DNA of 64,000 nucleotides from Endocalyx cinctus (lineage: Eukaryota; Ascomycota; Sordariomycetes; Amphisphaeriales; Apiosporaceae): positions 2,890,315 through 2,954,314 of the forward strand of contig BCKC01000003.1 in NCBI GenBank assembly GCA_001600455.1, given 5' to 3'. Positions 58,498 to 64,000 of this stretch are shown here, piece after piece. The position numbers and the translations under genes are program-made. The notes beneath the pieces were generated by a model, which saw nothing but the letters and a program-made list of their open reading frames with translations, was not told where the DNA came from and did no database searches. Positions within the stretch are counted from its first letter, which is position 1; each line of letters begins with the position of its first letter.

Positions 58498-59005
58498 CTA
58501 ATGATGTAGCCCAACTGGTTAATAGAAGAAGGAGGGGTAGGGCGTATCTGTATAGGGTAGCGACATAATCACGCCGCGAAGTATGTAGGTATGTGTCGTT
58601 GTAACATGTGCTGTTTTTCATTTTGCATAGGGAAATAATAATTTGACATGTTTTGGAGGACGGTGGGATCGGAAAAGTTACCCGCGTTTTCCAGGGTCAA
58701 CCGAAATTCCTGCGTCCCGGTCGATGACGACCGAATGAACACCTCCTGTCCAATCGTAGACCTCTCGATGGCAGGTTAAAAACGAGTTCTCTGCAGAGAC
58801 ACAGTGTACCGAGATGCATACATGTATATACAATTTAGCTTATTCGCGAGAAGCGCCGAGGAGATAAATATCTGATTGGGCCGTTTATTTTCTACATGTG
58901 TTAGGATTTTTTTTTTTGTGTTTTAGAATTCAATCACATGATTACCTCGCCGTTTGTAACTTGAATGCGGCATTCCATAAGATACTGCGTAGTATATAGT
59001 ATATT

Positions 59006-59038
59006 ATGTATGTATGTATGTATGTATGTATGTATGTA
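59006..59038. repeat. TATG tetranucleotide microsatellite
   Basis: About eight TATG units inside a TATA-rich context in the gene desert. Confidence 0.95.
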
Positions 59039-61570
59039 CTATGTAGATAAAATATGTATATATATATGTAAAAGTATGTAAAAGTATATGTAGTTTAATC
59101 GGAAATATCCGTATAGTATCCTTGGTTCTTTTTTTGTCCTTTCCCTTCCCTTTAAATGATGTTTTGCATGCGTCAGCTTAAATAGAGGAAAAAAAAAAAA
59201 ATTGTTTTAGCACCTGCAGTTTAATTTGCCCATTGTCATGGTTCATGGTTTATTGGAGGATTAGGGGACCTCCAGGCTTAGCGTGGTTGAGAAACGCGTC
59301 TCTTTCGAATGGTAAATCAGTGGATAATGATGCATTCTAGGAAATGTAATATGCTGTTCTTTCTTAAACGTTATACCAATTACCTATACATAGTATGTTG
59401 TTGTGTTGTCAATTCATTCACCTTCGAATCTCACCGAGCAAATGCCCGATCTCGGTCAGTGCGAGCAGAAAGCTTCATATCATACATATAAATTGATACG
59501 TGTAAGAACGAGATTGACAGCTTTGGAACAAGGGAATGCTGCATTGGTCGAACACTAGGCACACAATGTGTTTGTAAAATAGTCGCGTAGAAGAAATCTT
59601 TGCAAAGAGGGTTTTCTCTTGTCAGGGTAAATTTGACCGGATTTAGACCAAGGTAGTAAGTAAGTAACATATGGATTAACAGGGCATGATCATGATGCCT
59701 TGAATGCCCAATTGTTATATACGTATAAACCTCTTGTCACCAATATGATTGAAGCGCGTTGCATACATATAATGGGTAATATGTATCCTCCAATGATATC
59801 CCTTTTCGTCAACCAACAACTTAAACTTATCTTCAGCTTCCTTCAAGGGAGGCAGGTCCGTTATAAAGGACATTCTCATACGTACTTGTATACGCATATG
59901 AAGGGAAAACCATTATCCAAAGCTTTTATATATATGTATTATGTATGTATTGTAAAATGCACTACGTAAGTAAATATATCTCTGGCGCATTAGATGACAA
60001 GGGTAGAGTAAACTAGCGTACATAGTAGACTGGTGTACTGCAGTTAACTTGAGTACAAAGTACAACTAACCTAGAATACAAAGTACATACTTGTACGTGT
60101 AGACATCCTGACGTGGGAATTATAAGGTATAGATGCATAATGATACTTTTATTATAAGAAAGATGTACACAGTCAAATGTATCCCACGTTGCACTGGGTG
60201 TACTTGTTGTATTGTTGTATCCTGCCTGGGCTAAGAAGGTGCCTCGATTCGTGATTAAAGACTAATGAAGTGAATACCAAAAAATGATTGAGCTCGACTG
60301 ATCTATCGTGACTTTTCCGATTATGTTTACTCTCTCGCATTTGTAAATCTTGGTATTTTTTTTTTTTTTTAAGAAATTTTCGTAAATGATACCTACTTAC
60401 TTAGTATTTACCACAAGAATAGGAATAGTTAATACTTAGCCGTGGAATTTTGCTTGCAACTTTTTCCCTGGATATGCTTTAAAGTAATTCCCCCCTCTTA
60501 CTTTACTTAGCTACTGCTTTGCTTTTTTTCCCTATCTCTTTTCTAACAACCACACTTTCGTCCCTCGAACTTCCCTTGTCTTTTTTCTCACTTTTGTCCG
60601 AAGTCATAATACTCGCCACAATCGCCTCCTCGGCTGTTCGTTCGGTTAGTTTTATACCCGTTACTCCCTTAGTCAGGTGGGAGAAGAAGCACAAGTAAGG
60701 TAGAGGAAGAGGCAGCAAATGTTCAGGAAGGATATAGAAAATCGGAAAATTCAGAAATCAGAATATATCAATTAACATATTAAGTTGACCGCTAGAAATA
60801 TACTATTATCCAACTATCCGTATCCACATGTACAAGCATTGGTGAGGGGCCGAACGATTTGTGGTACAACATAAGCTACGCTACGAAACCATTTTGGTGG
60901 ATTTCTTTCCAACGTCTAGAAAGGTGTAAGTAGTTTCTTAACCGCTATTCTATTTTATCATTATTATTATTATTTTTGGCTTGCCTGTCTATTATATTCC
61001 CTTAGCTCTTAAGTTGTACGTTCGCCTTGGTATATCCTTACCTGGTTTTTTTTTTCTAGTTACTCTTTTCTATTACCACACATTTATATACATAGTATAT
61101 ATATATATTTTTTTTTTCCTTATTAAATTTACTCCACCTAACATAAAACACACTTCACATTACCTCTCTTGTCCTAAGTGTTTTATTTTTTCTATTTTAT
61201 TTTATTTTTATTTTTTCCCCCTTCTGCCGTTTAAAGTGATAAATAAAATTTTAATCCCATCACCCATTAAATATTTCAATCCCAATCCCACATAACCTTG
61301 ACTTAAAAATAATACAACTACTTATCTTCTCCACTTGTCCGGTATTCCATTAATCAGTCTCTTCTCCCTCTCTTGTTTTCTTCTACTTCTTTTAAACCAG
61401 TCCCACCCCACCCCCCATTTCTTCTCTCTTTTTTTACTATCAACGTCTTTCCACCTTACTGGCAAGCACTATCAGCCTACCCTTTTCAGGCTTTTTTCAG
61501 AGCACATATTTTTCCCAGCCACCAACCACCACACCTCGGTTCACACCCACTCTTCAGAATTTTAACTTGC

Positions 61571-61588
61571 ATGTTGCATGCATTATAG
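61571..61588 (+). other. Candidate upstream ORF 1 (five codons)
   Basis: ATG followed by four sense codons and TAG (MLHAL). A second overlapping ATG at 61578 opens an eight-codon frame ending with the TAA at 61602-61604. Either would count as an upstream ORF only if transcription starts before this point. Confidence 0.3.
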
Positions 61589-61920
61589 AGGAAAAGAAAA
61601 ATAAAAGAGAAAAAAAAATTTCTGACGAGTCACCATCATCAGTTCATCATTGACAAGCATCCACTTGTTTTTTTTTCCTACCGAATATCTTCTTTGCGTT
61701 ACTTGACCTTGACGAATCTAGTACAGTTTTACTACCTAGGTCTAAATTATAAGGTATTTCGTCACTATTTACTATCTTTTTTTTTTCTCCCTCTTCATCC
61801 TTGTAAATCCTTTTAGGAACCTTTTTTATTTATTTATTTTATTTTTCCCTTCTCTCTTATTTCATTTATTATTATTACTTTTTTTTTTTCTCCTCTCTCT
61901 TAATTCTGTATTCGGCCTTA

Positions 61921-61989
61921 ATGTTCCCACTTTTATTCCCACTCTGTACCTGTACCTGTCTCTTGTATTTTTCATTTACAAATTTCTAA
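61921..61989 (+). other. Candidate upstream ORF 2 (22 codons)
   Basis: The last ATG before the C2H2 start codon opens a 22-codon frame (MFPLLFPLCTCTCLL and five to eight more) that ends in TAA. It is followed by more than 700 ATG-free bases. Translation control by this frame is inference. Confidence 0.3.
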
Positions 61990-62698
61990 CGGGGGTCATT
62001 CAATTAACTAGCATATTCATCATTTTAAACGCCGCCAACCGGAAGTGGGCCACCATAAATTATTTTACTGATTCAATTCTAATAAGAAGCCCACATCTCA
62101 CCACCTCCTCGAGACAACGGTCCCTTAATTCTCCACTTTCCAAAAAACATTTGGCTACATTTGGCCCCCCTCCCCCCTTCCCTATCAGTCAATCCCATCT
62201 TCCTACGTTCATCTACCGGAAAGTTGGAGCCTCACGAAACTACTTTCGTCTACAAGCTCCATTCTAATCCCCAATTCTTTTACCCCAAAACAACGTTCCC
62301 CTCATCGTTGTTTAATACTTTTTTTTTTCTCCTCTTTATCTCGATATCTTTCTCGGTTACATCATCACCATTCTCGTCGTCGAATATCAACAATTTGAGG
62401 CTGGCGACGGAATTTTAATTTTCGCTGTCAGGTAAAAGACGTGGAGGATTTTTCGGATATAGTGACTACCGGCTTTTGGTAATTTGCTTATTGTAGAATT
62501 CGCAATTCACCATTTGCACGTCTACGTTCGCATTCTCTTAGCGCGACTTCCCTTGAAGATTTTGCTTTGAGAATAATTTGAACAATATACGGTACGTGCA
62601 GTCGTGAGATTTCTTGGGTTGCTTCGCGTTAGCTCTCTCGACCTCATCTGTACTATCTATCATTGCACACGCCTTTTTCTTCTCTTCTTTTTTTCAAG

Positions 62699-64000
62699 AT
62701 GGACGGTGCCCCTCAAAATCCACACCAATTTACTTCTAACAACATAGGCACTTCAGGGTCTAGGTATCCCTCGCCTTCAGGTATTTCACCGCAGCATTTG
62801 CAAGGCGCCGCTCAGCACAATCTACCGCCGCTTCATCAGCATAGTCCTGCTATGCAATCCCTCTACGGTAGTCAGCCTCATACGCCGAGAACGCCTGGTA
62901 CACCGAACAACCACACTCCTCAACCGCCAAACACCATGAGCCAATACCCTCCTCCTAATCCGGGCCAGGGCCGTGGTTCTTACGGCATGATGCCTAATCA
63001 GTATCCGAACCCGCAGCAGAGCTATCCGACCACTTCTTCGATGATGCCCCAGGCGTCCGTGGCGGCTTCTCACCCTCAACCTATCGCCCCGGCTCCCGCT
63101 ACCGCGCGCCCTCCGGTGCTTCGCCCGATGCCTGCGGGAGGTGTCATGCCTCAACAAGGCTTACCTTCTCCCTATGGAGCGCCTCAGATGATGGCCCATA
63201 TGCAAGACAACGAACAACCCACTCACGTGGTAGGATCTCAAGGTCGACGTGGTATCCTACCCAGTGCTCCCGGTCGCCCTGCTGCCCCCACTGGCAGCGG
63301 CGCTTCCAAGAACACTATAATTCCGCAGAAAGATGCTGATGGGAAATTTCCTTGCCCCCATTGTACCAAGACCTATCTTCATGCCAAGCATCTGAAGCGT
63401 CACCTTCTGCGCCGTAAGTTTTTGTGGATCTGGGCCTATGCCGATATGCTGACTTGATTTCTTAGACACTGGTGATCGCCCGTATATGTGTGTGCTATGC
63501 CGTGATACCTTCTCGCGAAGTGATATCCTGAAGCGTCACTTCCAGAAGTGTTCCATCCGTCGAGGAAACCCTACGGGAGCGAGCCATTTGTCTCACCCCC
63601 AGGCCCACGTTAAGAAGCAGCAGCAGAATGTTCAGAAGGCTAATGACGATTTAAATCACATGAATGGCATGGGTAACATGCCAGGTGATGGTGTGGTTCA
63701 CCCATTCGGTATGGTCCAGATCCAAGATGGTATGGGAAACATGGCCAACGACCAAAACCAGCTTTCTAGGTCTAGTAGCATGAGTCGCATGGACGACAAC
63801 GCCAACCGGGACCGTAGAAACCTTACTGGTTACAACGGTGAAGTTCCGAACTCGATGGCCTCTAACATCAACCCTCAGTTGGCCAATTTCAATATGCCAC
63901 CCAATCAGAATGGCATGCCCATGTACGGAGCTTCTGGCTCAAACCAACAATCTGGCCTTGACTGGTCTCAGATGTTTCCTCAGCCTGGTGCGCAACATAC
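62699..64000 (+). CDS. C2H2 zinc-finger transcription factor (3' end outside window)
   Basis: Exon 1 runs 62699-63413 and exon 2 starts at 63466, with a 52-bp intron (GTAAGT donor, GCTGAC branch, TTAG acceptor). The visible part has 416 residues and runs off the window. The first 190 residues are Pro/Gln/Ser/Asn-rich. Finger 1 is CPHCTKTYLHAKHLKRHLLRH (C219, C222, H235, H239) and is cut by the intron just before the last histidine. Finger 2 is CX2CX12HX3C (C247, C250, H263, C267; CVLCRDTFSRSDILKRHFQKC is 21 long, so described by position), joined by a TGDRPYM linker. The block after it, SIRRGNPTGASHLSHP, is conserved in filamentous fungi to my memory. The rest is Asn/Met/Gly-rich. It is presumably a nuclear DNA-binding regulator, but I cannot name the orthologue. 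The upstream TTG-initiated extension is not used. Confidence 0.9.

Larger units (their letters stand above)
48702..60830. other. 12-kb AT-rich gene desert
   Basis: I find no protein gene over about 12 kb. All frames are short, begin mainly at non-ATG codons and lack family content; many are tyrosine- and isoleucine-rich translations of TATA-like sequence. The stretch carries microsatellites (AGAG at about 49737-49764, TATG at about 59006-59038, a T13A20 inverted repeat at 58465-58497) and many TGTACATAGTA-like words. The first few hundred bases include the TMS1 promoter. The right side may be distal regulatory DNA of the C2H2 gene. No reverse transcriptase, transposase, terminal repeat, tRNA or rRNA was recognised. 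Confidence 0.6.
60831..62698 (+). promoter_or_regulatory. Pyrimidine-rich, ATG-depleted upstream region of the C2H2 gene
   Basis: In 1868 bp there are only three ATG triplets on the plus strand (61571, 61578, 61921), against an expectation of very roughly one per 64 bp. The 775 bp just before the start codon contain none. The strand is strongly T/C-rich, with T runs and CTCC/CCCC blocks. This fits a long 5' leader and core promoter of the downstream transcription factor gene. A possible intron within the leader (CAG-GTAAAAG at about 62429) is speculative. The transcription start site cannot be read from sequence. Confidence 0.6.

Noticed and set aside
48702..60830. Transposon or retroelement origin of the desert
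   Set aside because: I saw no reverse transcriptase, integrase or transposase frame and no paired terminal repeats, although degenerate copies beyond recognition remain possible.

Overview
The window is nuclear DNA from a filamentous ascomycete (Pezizomycotina). The gene repertoire is typical: BBC1 with its C-terminal AIM3/BBC1 domain, a Pcs1-type monopolin subunit, a fungal Zn2Cys6 regulator and MRP51. Introns are short (about 48-240 bp) with GTAAGT-like donors, CTAAC/CTGAC branch sites and YAG acceptors. Dispersed TACCTAGGTA-type palindromes and long AT-rich spacers make a Sordariomycete, perhaps in or near the Xylariales, my best guess, but that placement is inference.

Layout. 0.3-4.0 kb: BBC1 (-), an SH3 regulator of actin patches. 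5.2-7.3 kb: RTR1 (+), a Pol II CTD phosphatase, converging on RPS17 (-). 8.1-9.6 kb: MRP51 (-), a mitochondrial small-subunit protein. 11.1-14.6 kb: a NUDIX hydrolase (+), a NECAP-type endocytic adaptor (+) and an orphan low-complexity protein (-). 15.5-21.5 kb: a PflX-like radical SAM protein (-), a 3-hydroxyisobutyrate-dehydrogenase-like reductase (+), V-ATPase subunit e (+) and ARV1 (-). 22.3-29.4 kb: an intracellular LysM-domain protein (-) and a CTF1/Far-like Zn2Cys6 transcription factor (-) whose zinc finger is spread over short exons. 31.6-39.7 kb: MCD4 (-), a monopolin subunit (-) and MSP1 (+). A 4.3-kb gene-free convergent interval follows. 44.0-48.7 kb: cystathionine beta-lyase (-) and a TMS1/SERINC protein (-). 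From 48.7 to 62.7 kb I find no protein gene. The window ends inside a C2H2 transcription factor gene (+) preceded by a very long, pyrimidine-rich, ATG-depleted upstream region.

Genes are individually transcribed and there is no evidence of an operon, biosynthetic cluster, transposon or CRISPR. Several products share a loose membrane-trafficking theme: BBC1 and NECAP in endocytosis, ARV1 and MCD4 in GPI and sterol handling at the ER, VMA9 in V-ATPase, MSP1 in tail-anchored protein quality control, and TMS1 in membranes. Chance co-location explains this well enough.

The intron-containing models were built by hand and all close in frame. The least ordinary signals are the ATG-depleted upstream region of the last gene, the 12-kb AT-rich desert before it, microexons cutting the Zn2Cys6 finger, an insertion in the radical SAM protein, dispersed intergenic palindromes, and GC3 blocks inside several genes. 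I found no clear candidate for a wholly new biological system.
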